64,000 nt of DNA from Planococcus shenhongbingii (GTDB lineage Bacteria > Bacillota > Bacilli > Bacillales_A > Planococcaceae). Location of the stretch: the NCBI RefSeq assembly GCF_030413635.1, contig NZ_CP129235.1, forward strand, positions 1,426,001-1,490,000, read 5' to 3'. A program made the translations under genes and the position numbers. Below the pieces are notes generated by a model. That model did not search any database. It was given only the letters and a program-made list of their open reading frames with translations, and was not told the origin of the DNA. How positions within the stretch are numbered: the first letter of the stretch is position 1; each line of letters begins with the position of its first letter. Shown in pieces: positions 8,393 through 16,205 of this stretch.

Positions 8393-9784
8393 ATGTTTCA
8401 AATTAAAGAAGTTATTTCACCATCAGTCAAAGAAGCGGTCGCATTGATCGTCTCGATTGTTCTGATCATTAGCGTAAGCCTCATCCGATTTGAAGCAGTC
8501 CCGCATATTCCGATTCTCTTATCCATCATGTTGCTGTTTTGCTTTGGCCTGTTTAAAAAAGTGCCTTATCACAAACTGGAAAGTGGATTGGTAGCGGGAG
8601 CTGGGGCAGGCATGAGTGCCGTCTTCCTGTTTTTCTTTATTGGCATCTTAATCAGTACGTGGATGATGAGTGGGACCATTCCAACACTGATTTATGCTGG
8701 CTTTAATCTGGTAACTCCTTTGTTCTTCTTTGCAATTGTTTTTGTTGTCTGCTCGATCATAGGGATATCGATTGGCAGTTCATTGACCACCGTTGCTACA
8801 GTAGGAGTTGCTTTTATCGGCATGGCAGCTGTAATGGATATTTCACTCGCAATTACTGCCGGTGCAATTGTTTCCGGTGCTTTTTTCGGAGACAAAATGT
8901 CTCCTTTGTCGGATACGACGAATTTAGCTTCTTCAATGGTTGGCGTGGATTTGTTTGAACACATCCGCAATATGGGATGGACGACAGTGCCTGCTTTCAT
9001 ATTGTCTTTAATATTCTTTGCTGTCCTGTCTCCCGATGCATCAATGGGTGAAGTGGATGATGTCGCATTCTTCCAGCAAGGGCTCCTTGAAACGGGGGCT
9101 GTTCATTGGTATACAATGATACCATTACTTGCCTTAATCGTTTTGACGATAGGAAAAGTTCCAGCAATGATGACATTGGCCATCAGTTCCTTGACGGCTG
9201 TAATCGTTTCTTTTTTCCACCACAGCTATAGTGCTGCTGAAGTTATGGCCGTCTTGTATAGTGGGTTCGTATCTGAAACAGGTGTTACTGAAATAGATGC
9301 ATTGCTTTCGCGAGGGGGCATGGAAAGCATGCTGTTTACAATTGGATTGGTCTTGCTTGCGCTCAGCATGGGTGGCTTGCTTTTCACATTAGGGATTGTC
9401 CAATGTTTGCTGGCGAAGCTGGAAAGCGTCTTGAAAAAGGTTTCTTCTGTCATTGCAGCATCTGCATTTACGGCAATCGGCATCAATATATTGATTGGAG
9501 AGCAGTACCTGTCGATTTTATTGACCGGTCAAGCTTTTTATACACAATATGAAAAACTGGGCTTAACCGGTAAAAACTTAAGCCGGGTGATGGAAGATGC
9601 CGGAACAGTCGTCAATCCGCTTGTCCCTTGGAGCGTCTGCGGTATTTTCATCACTTCCATATTAGGGGTTTCTACTTTGGAATACTTGCCGTTCGCTTTC
9701 TTCTGCCTATTATCACCGATATTAACAGTTTTATATGGCTACACTGGAAAAACCTTGACTTTCCGGAAAGTGGAACCGCAATAA
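8393..9784 (+). CDS. NhaC-family antiporter, T-box controlled
   Basis: A 463-residue polytopic membrane protein of the NhaC Na+/H+ antiporter family: about 11 helices, with conserved intramembrane stretches GDKMSPLSDTTNLA (about residues 164-177) and EDAGTVVNPLVPWSVCG (about residues 402-418). GGAGGA precedes the ATG by 7 bp. The tyrosine T-box upstream indicates that expression answers tyrosine limitation, so the likely cargo is tyrosine (or a precursor) exchanged with cations, as proposed from comparative genomics for B. subtilis YheL-type proteins (from memory). A terminator follows 17 bp after the stop. Confidence 0.85.
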   Translation: MFQIKEVISPSVKEAVALIVSIVLIISVSLIRFEAVPHIPILLSIMLLFCFGLFKKVPYHKLESGLVAGAGAGMSAVFLFFFIGILISTWMMSGTIPTLIYAGFNLVTPLFFFAIVFVVCSIIGISIGSSLTTVATVGVAFIGMAAVMDISLAITAGAIVSGAFFGDKMSPLSDTTNLASSMVGVDLFEHIRNMGWTTVPAFILSLIFFAVLSPDASMGEVDDVAFFQQGLLETGAVHWYTMIPLLALIVLTIGKVPAMMTLAISSLTAVIVSFFHHSYSAAEVMAVLYSGFVSETGVTEIDALLSRGGMESMLFTIGLVLLALSMGGLLFTLGIVQCLLAKLESVLKKVSSVIAASAFTAIGINILIGEQYLSILLTGQAFYTQYEKLGLTGKNLSRVMEDAGTVVNPLVPWSVCGIFITSILGVSTLEYLPFAFFCLLSPILTVLYGYTGKTLTFRKVEPQ

Positions 9785-9800
9785 AATTTAATTTTTAAAA

Positions 9801-9837
9801 AAGTTGCTTGCAGATCAAATGCAGGCAGCTTTTTTGT
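9801..9837 (+). terminator. Terminator after the NhaC gene
   Basis: GTTGCTTGCA pairs with TGCAGGCAGC, then T6. Confidence 0.8.
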
Positions 9838-9944
9838 ATTAATCTATTTTAAGTAAAATTTTCGTGTACTTACAAATTGTGCTAAGAAAAAATACTATTT
9901 TAAGCTATAATAAAGAGACGAGAATAGAAAAAGGTGGAATTACA

Positions 9945-10763
9945 ATGAACGGAATTTATAGTTTTTCCCAATACATACAGAAAAATATCGACGCGTTGCC
10001 CATTGATATCGTCGATAATGTGATCCGCAGAATGGATCTCATAATTTCGGAAGCGGAGAGGGAACAAGCGATTTTAATGTACAATCAGCTTTTGAGTTTT
10101 TTTGGAGATCTGTTGGTGAACGAAGATGAAGAGTCGGTTCCAGAGCCATTAATCGAATGGAGTAAAAAGAATGCCGCCATGCAAGTGTCAGCTGGAGGCA
10201 GAATCTCTGAAATCGTCATCCGCTATTCTCCTACAAGAGAAATTTTCAATGAACTATTCACTGATATCAGCATAGACTTGGATTTGACCGTTAAGGAATC
10301 GGCATTCATATTCAAACGGATTAATACGCTGCTGGATGTCAGTTTGAACGAAACCTTTTTTGCGTTTGAACGGCTTTCTGCCCAGTATCAGGAAGAAACC
10401 AAAAAAGAACTGACAAGATTGTCAGCTCCGATTGTTCCTATAAAAGATGATATTGTCGTGTTGCCGCTGATTGGTTTTATTGATGAAGAGCGGATCAAGC
10501 ATATTATCGACAATGTTATTCCGAGATTAGCAAATATGAATGTAGGACATGTGATTTCGGATTTTTCGGGCCTGGTGACCATTAACGTTCAAGTCGCAGA
10601 AGCGATTCATCAAATTGGAAGCACACTTAGGCTGATGGGGATTCATGTGGTTGCGGCCGGGTTGCGGCCAGATTTGGCACAGACGATCATTAAAAGCGGC
10701 ATAGACATGTCGACAATCGAGTCTTTTGCCACTGTAAAGCAAGCCTTGAAAAGCATCAGCTGA
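9945..10763 (+). CDS. RsbR-like STAS-domain protein
   Basis: A 272-residue protein with an N-terminal helical region (about 1-150, the globin-like sensor in RsbR paralogues) and a C-terminal STAS domain (about 160-270), beginning SAPIVPIKDDIVVLPLIG. RsbR paralogues form stressosomes with RsbS and release the RsbT kinase to activate sigma-B. No rsbS, rsbT or rsbU is nearby, so this is an orphan paralogue. The two regulatory threonines of B. subtilis RsbRA (Thr171, Thr205) are replaced by Glu181 and Val215 at the aligned positions. The ATG is preceded by AAAGGTGG; the longer upstream start lacks a ribosome site. Confidence 0.82.
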   Translation: MNGIYSFSQYIQKNIDALPIDIVDNVIRRMDLIISEAEREQAILMYNQLLSFFGDLLVNEDEESVPEPLIEWSKKNAAMQVSAGGRISEIVIRYSPTREIFNELFTDISIDLDLTVKESAFIFKRINTLLDVSLNETFFAFERLSAQYQEETKKELTRLSAPIVPIKDDIVVLPLIGFIDEERIKHIIDNVIPRLANMNVGHVISDFSGLVTINVQVAEAIHQIGSTLRLMGIHVVAAGLRPDLAQTIIKSGIDMSTIESFATVKQALKSIS

Positions 10764-10771
10764 GAAGGAAT

Positions 10772-10809
10772 AAAAAAGCGTGGAATCGATAATGATTCCA
10801 CGCTTTTTC
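10772..10809 (+). terminator. Terminator copy 1 at the rsbR-like/queE junction
   Basis: A hairpin with arms AAAAGCGTGGAATC and GATTCCACGCTTTTT. A nearly identical copy lies at 11293-11330 on the other side of the repeat element. Confidence 0.85.
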
Positions 10810-10854
10810 CAGCTTGTTGAGAAAGTTGAAATTTGTATTAGGTATCATCGATTA

Positions 10855-11291
10855 ACCGATATTCCGCCAACCAGCTGCGCTTGCCGCGGGCGAGCGCCAA
10901 GCCTCCTCAGCCGCTTCGCGCCTTGCGGGGTCTCGGCTGTCTCGCTATCCCGCAGGCGTCTCCGCTGTTTGGCTCCATATCTGGAGAGCAGGAAGCAACA
11001 GAAGAGAGCTTTCTCAAACAGTCACACTTTTAGAGCGTCTCTAAAGGGGGCAAAAGCGAGCTGAATGCAGCGGAAGGCGGCGACATCTGCGGGAATAGGG
11101 CGAGTCCTGAGACCTCGCAGGGAATGAAGGGGGCAAATTACTTTTGCCCCTTTCATTTGCGACGAAGCTAGCGCAGTGATGCAGGAGCACACGGTTTTCG
11201 CCAGCGAGCGAGGAGGCTCAGGCAGTCCCCCGCGAAAAGCGTCCGTCCTGGAGCGAAATGGAAAAGGCTGTCGAAAGTTTCTCGACAGCCT
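10855..11291. repeat. GC-rich mosaic repeat element, copy A
   Basis: This gap between convergent genes holds no credible gene but several repeat blocks. 10875-10975 reads forward (CCGCGGGCGAGCG ... CCCGCAGGCGTCTCCGC). 11055-11122 and 11204-11262 are reverse-oriented halves of a second copy (rc: CGCTCCAGGACGGACGC ... CCCGCAGATGTCGCCGCC). Between them, 11123-11157 is a strong hairpin (AATGAAGGGGGCAAA with TTTTGCCCCTTTCATT) and 11157-11202 matches, in reverse, 20276-20330. A further hairpin, GGCTGTCGA/TCGACAGCC, is at 11266-11291. Similar intergenic repeats occur across Bacillaceae (from memory). Their function is unknown. Confidence 0.75.
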
Positions 11292-11292
11292 G

Positions 11293-11330
11293 TAAAAAGC
11301 GTGGAATCAATAATGATTCCACGCTTTTTC
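11293..11330 (-). terminator. Terminator copy 2, ends the queCDE operon
   Basis: The same hairpin as at 10772 with two differences in about 39 bases. On the minus strand it lies just after the queE stop codon. Confidence 0.85.
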
Positions 11331-11336
11331 TTATAT

Positions 11337-12044
11337 TTATACTCCGCGTTTATTGCCCCATACAAGTGCGTGGAGCTGCGGCAAGACTTTGGCGTCGTTC
11401 ATAATCGCAGAACGGATCGACTGGCCAATCAGCCATTCATAGCGCTCTAAAAGAGTAGCCGTCAAATGTGCATCATCGGTTGTTGCTGTGTCGCTGTTGC
11501 CTGTCTGTAAAAAGAACGGGACGCCTGGATAGCGCAAGTGGACATCTTCTGCATACTTAAAATCTTCTTCGTCGAAAATGACGACTTTCAAGCTGGCATT
11601 TGAGTCGTTCAACTTCTGCAAAAAGCCATCCAATTTCTCAAAATCGCTGACCATGCCAGAACTTGGCGGCTTTGGTGAAATTGTGATGTCGTCAATTTTC
11701 GGCATCCAGTCCTGCCAAATCGAGCCTTGTGTTTCTACTCCGACTTTCCAGCCGTTTTCATGGCATAAGTCGACAAGTTCTCCTATTCCTTTATGAAGGG
11801 CCGGGTTGCCACCGGAAATCGTTACATGCGAAAATGCTTCGCCACCGATACTCTTCAGCTCTTCAATAATGTCGATTGGCTGCTTAGAAACGCTGCGGCC
11901 TGTGCCGTCCCAAGTGAATTTGGAGTCGCACCAAGAACAGGAATAATCACATCCTGCTGTCCGGACAAACATCGTTTTTTGTCCAATGACCATTCCTTCT
12001 CCTTGGATCGTCGGACCGAAAACTTCCATTACCGGTATTTTCAT
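11337..12044 (-). CDS. queE: 7-carboxy-7-deazaguanine synthase QueE
   Basis: A 235-residue radical SAM enzyme that rearranges 6-carboxy-tetrahydropterin to 7-carboxy-7-deazaguanine in queuosine (preQ0/preQ1) synthesis. The cluster-binding cysteines are seen in CDYSCSWCD (about residues 31-39, the C-x3-C-x2-C pattern); PTIQGEG near residue 11 and the SGGNPAL motif (about 81-87) bind SAM and substrate. The start [11 protein letters not shown] is preceded by AAGGAGG, and its ATG overlaps the queD stop by 4 bp (ATGA). It is the last gene of a three-gene operon under the preQ1 riboswitch; queF does not follow. Confidence 0.93.
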   Translation of the reverse strand: MKIPVMEVFGPTIQGEGMVIGQKTMFVRTAGCDYSCSWCDSKFTWDGTGRSVSKQPIDIIEELKSIGGEAFSHVTISGGNPALHKGIGELVDLCHENGWKVGVETQGSIWQDWMPKIDDITISPKPPSSGMVSDFEKLDGFLQKLNDSNASLKVVIFDEEDFKYAEDVHLRYPGVPFFLQTGNSDTATTDDAHLTATLLERYEWLIGQSIRSAIMNDAKVLPQLHALVWGNKRGV

Positions 12045-12466
12045 AGCAAGTCCTCCTTGCGCGGGCGGTAAACGACATAGCTTGTCGGAGTCTCGCGCAC
12101 GATGACTTGCAGGCAAGTTGGTTTATTGGCAGTAGCCTGGAGAATATCCTGGATGGATTGCCAAATTTGCTGAGCCAAAAGTTCTGTTGTAGGAAACTTG
12201 TTTTCGAATTCAGGATGATTATTCAAAACCGAGTGATCGTATTTTTTATGGATGGCTTTTTTTATGGATTTAAAATCAATCAGAAAACCAATAGCATCCA
12301 GTTCATCTCCGCCGACTGTGACATTGACGAAGTAGGTATGCCCGTGCATTTCCTTACATTGCCCGGCGTCTTCGCTCGGGATAAAATGCGCTGCCGAGAA
12401 ATTCAAGTCTTTGTTCAGTTCAAAACGGAATTCATGTGGAACTGCTGGATAGAATTGCTGCATCAT
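12041..12466 (-). CDS. queD: 6-carboxy-tetrahydropterin synthase QueD
   Basis: A 141-residue PTPS-fold enzyme converting dihydroneopterin triphosphate to 6-carboxy-5,6,7,8-tetrahydropterin, step two of the queuosine route. The zinc ligands are the His of NFSAAHF (about residue 27) and the two His of CKEMHGHTY (about residues 37-45); the Cys in the latter is catalytic. A second catalytic His-Asp-Glu set is contributed by YDHSVLN and the C-terminal VRETPTS. Both ends overlap neighbours by ATGA, indicating translational coupling queC-queD-queE. Confidence 0.93.
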   Translation of the reverse strand: MMQQFYPAVPHEFRFELNKDLNFSAAHFIPSEDAGQCKEMHGHTYFVNVTVGGDELDAIGFLIDFKSIKKAIHKKYDHSVLNNHPEFENKFPTTELLAQQIWQSIQDILQATANKPTCLQVIVRETPTSYVVYRPRKEDLL

Positions 12467-13128
12467 ACAGGTTCACCTGCTGACTTCCGCGCTTTGTATA
12501 CCGCAAGTCCTTCGTTGCGTAAGACGCATGCCGGACACTCGCCGCAGCCTGTACTTGGAACTCCGTTATAGCACGTCAAGGTTTTGTCTTGCACAAAGTC
12601 GAGGGCATCCAATTCATCTGCGAGTTCCCACACTTCCGACTTATCAAGCCACATTAATGGCGTATGAATGATGAATTGTTTGTCCATCGCGAGGTTCAAT
12701 GTCACATTCAGCGATCTGATAAATGTATCGCGGCAATCCGGGTAGCCGCTGAAATCTGTTTGGCTGACTCCTGTGACTAAATGCCGTGCGCCGATGGCAT
12801 CTGCATAAACAGCTGCAAATGAAAAGAATAAATGATTTCTGCCTGGCACGAAAGTTGATGGCAGTTCTCCTTCTTTTGCCGTCACTTCAATGTCATCACG
12901 GGTCAGCGCATTAGCTGACAGCTGATTGATCAACGTCATGTCGAGCACTTTGAAAGAAACGCCGAGTTCTTCTGCAATTTTTCGTGCACATTCAATCTCA
13001 GCTGAGTGGCGCTGGCCGTAATCGAATGTCACCGTGGCAACTTCGCTAAAATTTTTCAATGCCCAGAACAGGCAAGTGGTACTGTCTTGGCCGCCGCTGA
13101 AAACGACAACCGCTTTTTCTTTTTTCAA
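12463..13128 (-). CDS. queC: 7-cyano-7-deazaguanine synthase QueC
   Basis: A 221-residue ATP-dependent enzyme that turns 7-carboxy-7-deazaguanine and ammonia into preQ0. The PP-loop SGGQDSTT (residues 11-18) binds ATP; four cysteines near the C-terminus ([16 protein letters not shown], about residues 187-202) bind zinc. The start codon is TTG: the AAGGAG ribosome site formed by the 3' end of the riboswitch lies 9 bp upstream. An ATG closer to that site is followed two codons later by TAA and cannot start queC. First gene of the queC-D-E operon. Confidence 0.93.
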   Translation of the reverse strand: MKKEKAVVVFSGGQDSTTCLFWALKNFSEVATVTFDYGQRHSAEIECARKIAEELGVSFKVLDMTLINQLSANALTRDDIEVTAKEGELPSTFVPGRNHLFFSFAAVYADAIGARHLVTGVSQTDFSGYPDCRDTFIRSLNVTLNLAMDKQFIIHTPLMWLDKSEVWELADELDALDFVQDKTLTCYNGVPSTGCGECPACVLRNEGLAVYKARKSAGEPV

Positions 13129-13137
13129 TTAAAACAT

Positions 13138-13174
13138 CTCCTTAGTTTTTTAGAGAGGGAGTTTGCGAACCTCT
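13138..13174 (-). ncRNA. preQ1-I riboswitch
   Basis: Read on the minus strand: AGAGGTTCGCAAACTCC, CCTCTCT, then the A-rich tail AAAAAACTAAGGAG. AGAGG pairs with CCTCT to give P1, and the A-rich tail folds back as the H-type pseudoknot. This matches the class I preQ1 aptamer in front of B. subtilis queC almost base for base. The tail contains the queC ribosome site (AAGGAG), so ligand binding should block translation. Confidence 0.95.
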
Positions 13175-13286
13175 TTTTCGACCACTGTTAATAATAACAT
13201 AGAACGGCAAGGGCAATAGTAATGAAAGCAAATTTGAATAGTGCCATTTTAAAAAGTTTCGGAAGGAAAAAACAGCCAATTGTCGA

Positions 13287-13946
13287 ATGATAAAAAGAAG
13301 AATCAAGGAAAGGTTTGATTGGAAGTTGAAAATAGAATACGAAGATTTTTTCAGGAATATCCCTCTGCATAATTTTCCAAGTAAAACGATTATTGGAATT
13401 GATGGATTAAGCCGGTCAGGCAAAACCACTTTTGCCGGCGAATTAGAGAAGTATTTAATAGGCGCCGGTATTTCTGTTCAGGTATTCCACACCGATGACT
13501 TTATTGTGGAACGCAAGCGGCGCTATGGCACAGGGTTGGAAGAATGGCAGGAGTATTATTTTTTGCAATGGGAAGCTGAACATCTGGCCGAGTTTTTCTT
13601 TGGCAAATTGAAAAGCGCTAATTTTCTGGAGCTGTGGTATTACGATACTGAAAAAGACAGCCATAGTTTAAAAACCATTGACCTTCCAGATGAAGGAGTC
13701 GTTTTGATCGAAGGCGTATTTCTGCAGCGCAAAGAATGGAGGAACTTTTTTGATCAAGTGGTGTACTTGGAATGTTCGGCAGAAGACCGCTTTTTCAGGG
13801 AACCTCAAGACATGCGAAACAAAACCGATTTGTTAAAGCGGCGCTATTGGAAAGCGGAAGCCTATTATGAAGAAACAGTAAAACCCGCAGAACAGGCTGA
13901 TTGGCTGTTTGAGAATGCCGTCAGAAAGATAGGAGATTTCAAATGA
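13287..13946 (+). CDS. Uridine-kinase-like P-loop kinase
   Basis: A 219-residue protein with Walker A GLSRSGKTT (about residues 40-48) followed by an HTDDF motif (about 68-72), the arrangement of the uridine kinase/phosphoribulokinase superfamily, where the Asp contacts substrate. VVLIEGVFL (about 140-148) is the Walker B strand. The substrate is not certain; nucleoside kinase activity is the best guess. Its stop overlaps the next start by 4 bp (ATGA), so it is translationally coupled to the metallopeptidase that follows. Confidence 0.75.
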   Translation: MIKRRIKERFDWKLKIEYEDFFRNIPLHNFPSKTIIGIDGLSRSGKTTFAGELEKYLIGAGISVQVFHTDDFIVERKRRYGTGLEEWQEYYFLQWEAEHLAEFFFGKLKSANFLELWYYDTEKDSHSLKTIDLPDEGVVLIEGVFLQRKEWRNFFDQVVYLECSAEDRFFREPQDMRNKTDLLKRRYWKAEAYYEETVKPAEQADWLFENAVRKIGDFK

Positions 13947-15331
13947 CCAGCATGGTGAAAAACAAACGAATGATTTGGATTTTAGTGGCGGTGGCTGCGG
14001 TTGTGGTCGGAGTGCTTCTTGTTTTCTTGTCGCGTGACAGCAATGAAAAAGGTTCAACCGAAATGGGCGCGAGCGCGGACTACAACATAGACCTTGAACT
14101 GGATGAGCAGAACCGGTTTCACATCAGCACAGAAATCGAAGTGTTAAATGAATCAGAAGAAGCTTTTGAAGACCTCGGTTTTTATCTTGTGCCCAATGCC
14201 ATTAACTCACAAGAACTTTCAGAACTGGCGCAGGAAGCAGCAGAAATAGCCGTCAATTCAGTCAAGCAGGGCGATAGAGAATTGGCTTATAACCTAGAGA
14301 ATAATGAGCTGCTGATTGAGTTGGAAAATGCTTTGGAACCTGAAAACCGCCAACAAGTGGTGATTGATTATACATTGCAGATTCCAAGGGACGGCATGCG
14401 CTTGTCCCAAGTCGGTGATAATTACTTTCTAGCGCAATGGTATCCGATGCTGGCTCAATATGACAATGGATGGGATATTGAGGACTTTGATATGCTCGGA
14501 GAATCTTACCATACCGGCTTCGGCAATTTTGAAGTGAGCTATAGTTTGCCTAAAGAGTATTTCGTAGCCAGTTCGGCCATCGAAGGAAACATTGAGCCAA
14601 GTTCCTCGGGAACCGTAAAAGGAGAGCGCATCAAGGATTTCTATGTGGCTTTTTTGAATACGGAAGAATGGCTGCATGAATCCGTACAAGCAAACGGCAC
14701 GGTATTGCGGCTGTTTACGCCGATTGACCAAGACTTTCTTGACGAAAATATAGTCATGGCGAAAGCAGCTTATACTTTCTTCGAAGAAAATATCGGGGAC
14801 AACCCGTTTCCGGAACTTGATATCATTGCAAATGACGGTTATATGGAATATCCGAACGTCATAGAAGTGGCTAAAACTCGCGATGCCCTTGACGAAGTAT
14901 TAGTCCACGAAATTGCCCATCAATGGTTTTATTATATTGTCGGCAATGACCCGTACGAAGACGCTTGGGCGGATGAAAGCCTGACGGAATTTGCGGCATC
15001 CATTTTTTTAGCGGATTACTATAATGATGAACAGTACGGCTTTAGTTCAGCCCAAGACTTCGCTGCTTCCTACCCAACTGCAAACTATGTGAATTTACCG
15101 CTGGAAAAGTTCAATGAAGGGTCATATGCTTCCACTGTATACGGGGAAGCGCCGCTATTATTGCGGGATTTTTTCAATGAAAGAGGCGGCCAGGAAGAAG
15201 CGCTTGAATTTCTTTCCGCATATTATCAGGAATTTCAATTCAAGAATGTCAATACGCCTGAGTTCAAAGAGTTTTTTATAGACTATTATGGGGAAGAGCA
15301 GAGAAAATTTTTGGATAGCTGGCTGAAATAA
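13943..15331 (+). CDS. Membrane-anchored M1-family metallopeptidase
   Basis: A 462-residue protein with a single N-terminal membrane anchor (about residues 9-32) and an extracytoplasmic catalytic domain. The gluzincin zinc site is HEIAHQWF (about residues 322-329), with the downstream Glu in WADESLTEF about 19 residues later, the M1 aminopeptidase spacing. The usual GxMEN exopeptidase motif is replaced by GYMEYPN, so it may not be a classic aminopeptidase. It is shorter than full M1 enzymes because the C-terminal helical domain is reduced. Confidence 0.8.
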   Translation: MTSMVKNKRMIWILVAVAAVVVGVLLVFLSRDSNEKGSTEMGASADYNIDLELDEQNRFHISTEIEVLNESEEAFEDLGFYLVPNAINSQELSELAQEAAEIAVNSVKQGDRELAYNLENNELLIELENALEPENRQQVVIDYTLQIPRDGMRLSQVGDNYFLAQWYPMLAQYDNGWDIEDFDMLGESYHTGFGNFEVSYSLPKEYFVASSAIEGNIEPSSSGTVKGERIKDFYVAFLNTEEWLHESVQANGTVLRLFTPIDQDFLDENIVMAKAAYTFFEENIGDNPFPELDIIANDGYMEYPNVIEVAKTRDALDEVLVHEIAHQWFYYIVGNDPYEDAWADESLTEFAASIFLADYYNDEQYGFSSAQDFAASYPTANYVNLPLEKFNEGSYASTVYGEAPLLLRDFFNERGGQEEALEFLSAYYQEFQFKNVNTPEFKEFFIDYYGEEQRKFLDSWLK

Positions 15332-15394
15332 ATTAGCAGGAACATGTAATTTTCAATGGACACTTTCGTCTAATTGAAAAAGAAGGTGTGAATA

Positions 15395-15835
15395 ATGGGA
15401 AACTTGAAAAAGGTTTTACTGATCGGATTTGCGTTATTGGCTGCCGGCTGCCAAAGCTCTGCTGAAGATCCAGGAAATCCTGATGCAAATGACGATGATT
15501 CATCTGGAAGAGATCGAATTTTTAACCGGCATGGAGAAATTGAAAACTTGGACAGGTTTGAGAGGTTCTTGTCATACGTTGACCAAGGGCAAGAAGATGC
15601 CATCCGCATTGTCAATTACACCATTGAAGGCGACCCGATATACCAAGACCTTACCTTCAATGGGGAAATGATTCAATATGTATACGATTCCAGCAAAGAC
15701 AACTATGGCTCTGGAGAAGTCATGGAACTGACTTGTACTTCAATAGAAAAAGTAGAACAGGCAGACTTTACTGATTATGTATTGGCTGAATGCGATTCAG
15801 ATATGAATCCGATAATATTAAGCATCGGAAAATAA
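15395..15835 (+). CDS. DUF4362-type lipoprotein
   Basis: A 146-residue secreted lipoprotein. The signal peptide is followed by the lipobox LAAGC (Cys19 lipidated) and a low-complexity acidic linker (about residues 20-38). The body (NRHGEIENLDRFERFL ... IRIVNYTIEGDPIYQDL) matches my memory of DUF4362, a family of unknown function in Bacilli. GAAGGTG precedes the ATG. It ends at a terminator and probably follows the peptidase gene in one transcript. Confidence 0.8.
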   Translation: MGNLKKVLLIGFALLAAGCQSSAEDPGNPDANDDDSSGRDRIFNRHGEIENLDRFERFLSYVDQGQEDAIRIVNYTIEGDPIYQDLTFNGEMIQYVYDSSKDNYGSGEVMELTCTSIEKVEQADFTDYVLAECDSDMNPIILSIGK

Positions 15836-15843
15836 ATTAGGCT

Positions 15844-15880
15844 CAACAGTGCCTCTATATTGGAAGCACTGTTTTATTTT
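15844..15880 (+). terminator. Terminator after the lipoprotein gene
   Basis: AACAGTGC pairs with GCACTGTT, then TTATTTT. The remaining bases to 16205 show no gene, repeat or clear promoter. Confidence 0.8.
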
Positions 15881-16205
15881 GCATTACAGCAGTCTATATT
15901 TGTTATTAAAATATAGGAAAGAACAAGGTTATTAGGATTAGGTAAAAGGTTTCAACTAATTGGCTGCCAGTCTATTCTCTAAATAAAGGCGGCTTGCGCC
16001 TTGGTGAAATTTATATCAGTTCTTCAATCTTTCGTGTCAGGTTTTGGCGTAATTGCAACTTATCACGGGAATAGTATAGGGAAGACTTTTCTAAACAAGC
16101 TGCTGATGAAATATAGAGAAATTGATTGAAATGAATATGGCGTTTATTGTAGATGGACTTTCAATCCTGTACCCCTTAAGCGATGAAAAATAACGGAGGC
16201 CCGAA

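Noticed and set aside
10780..11064. A 94-codon frame inside the GC-rich element
   Set aside because: It starts within a terminator hairpin, is Arg/Ser/Cys-rich like translated repeats, and has no ribosome site.
12107..12571. A 154-codon frame antisense to queD/queC
   Set aside because: The other strand carries two well-conserved, overlapping enzyme genes; the antisense frame has no family features.
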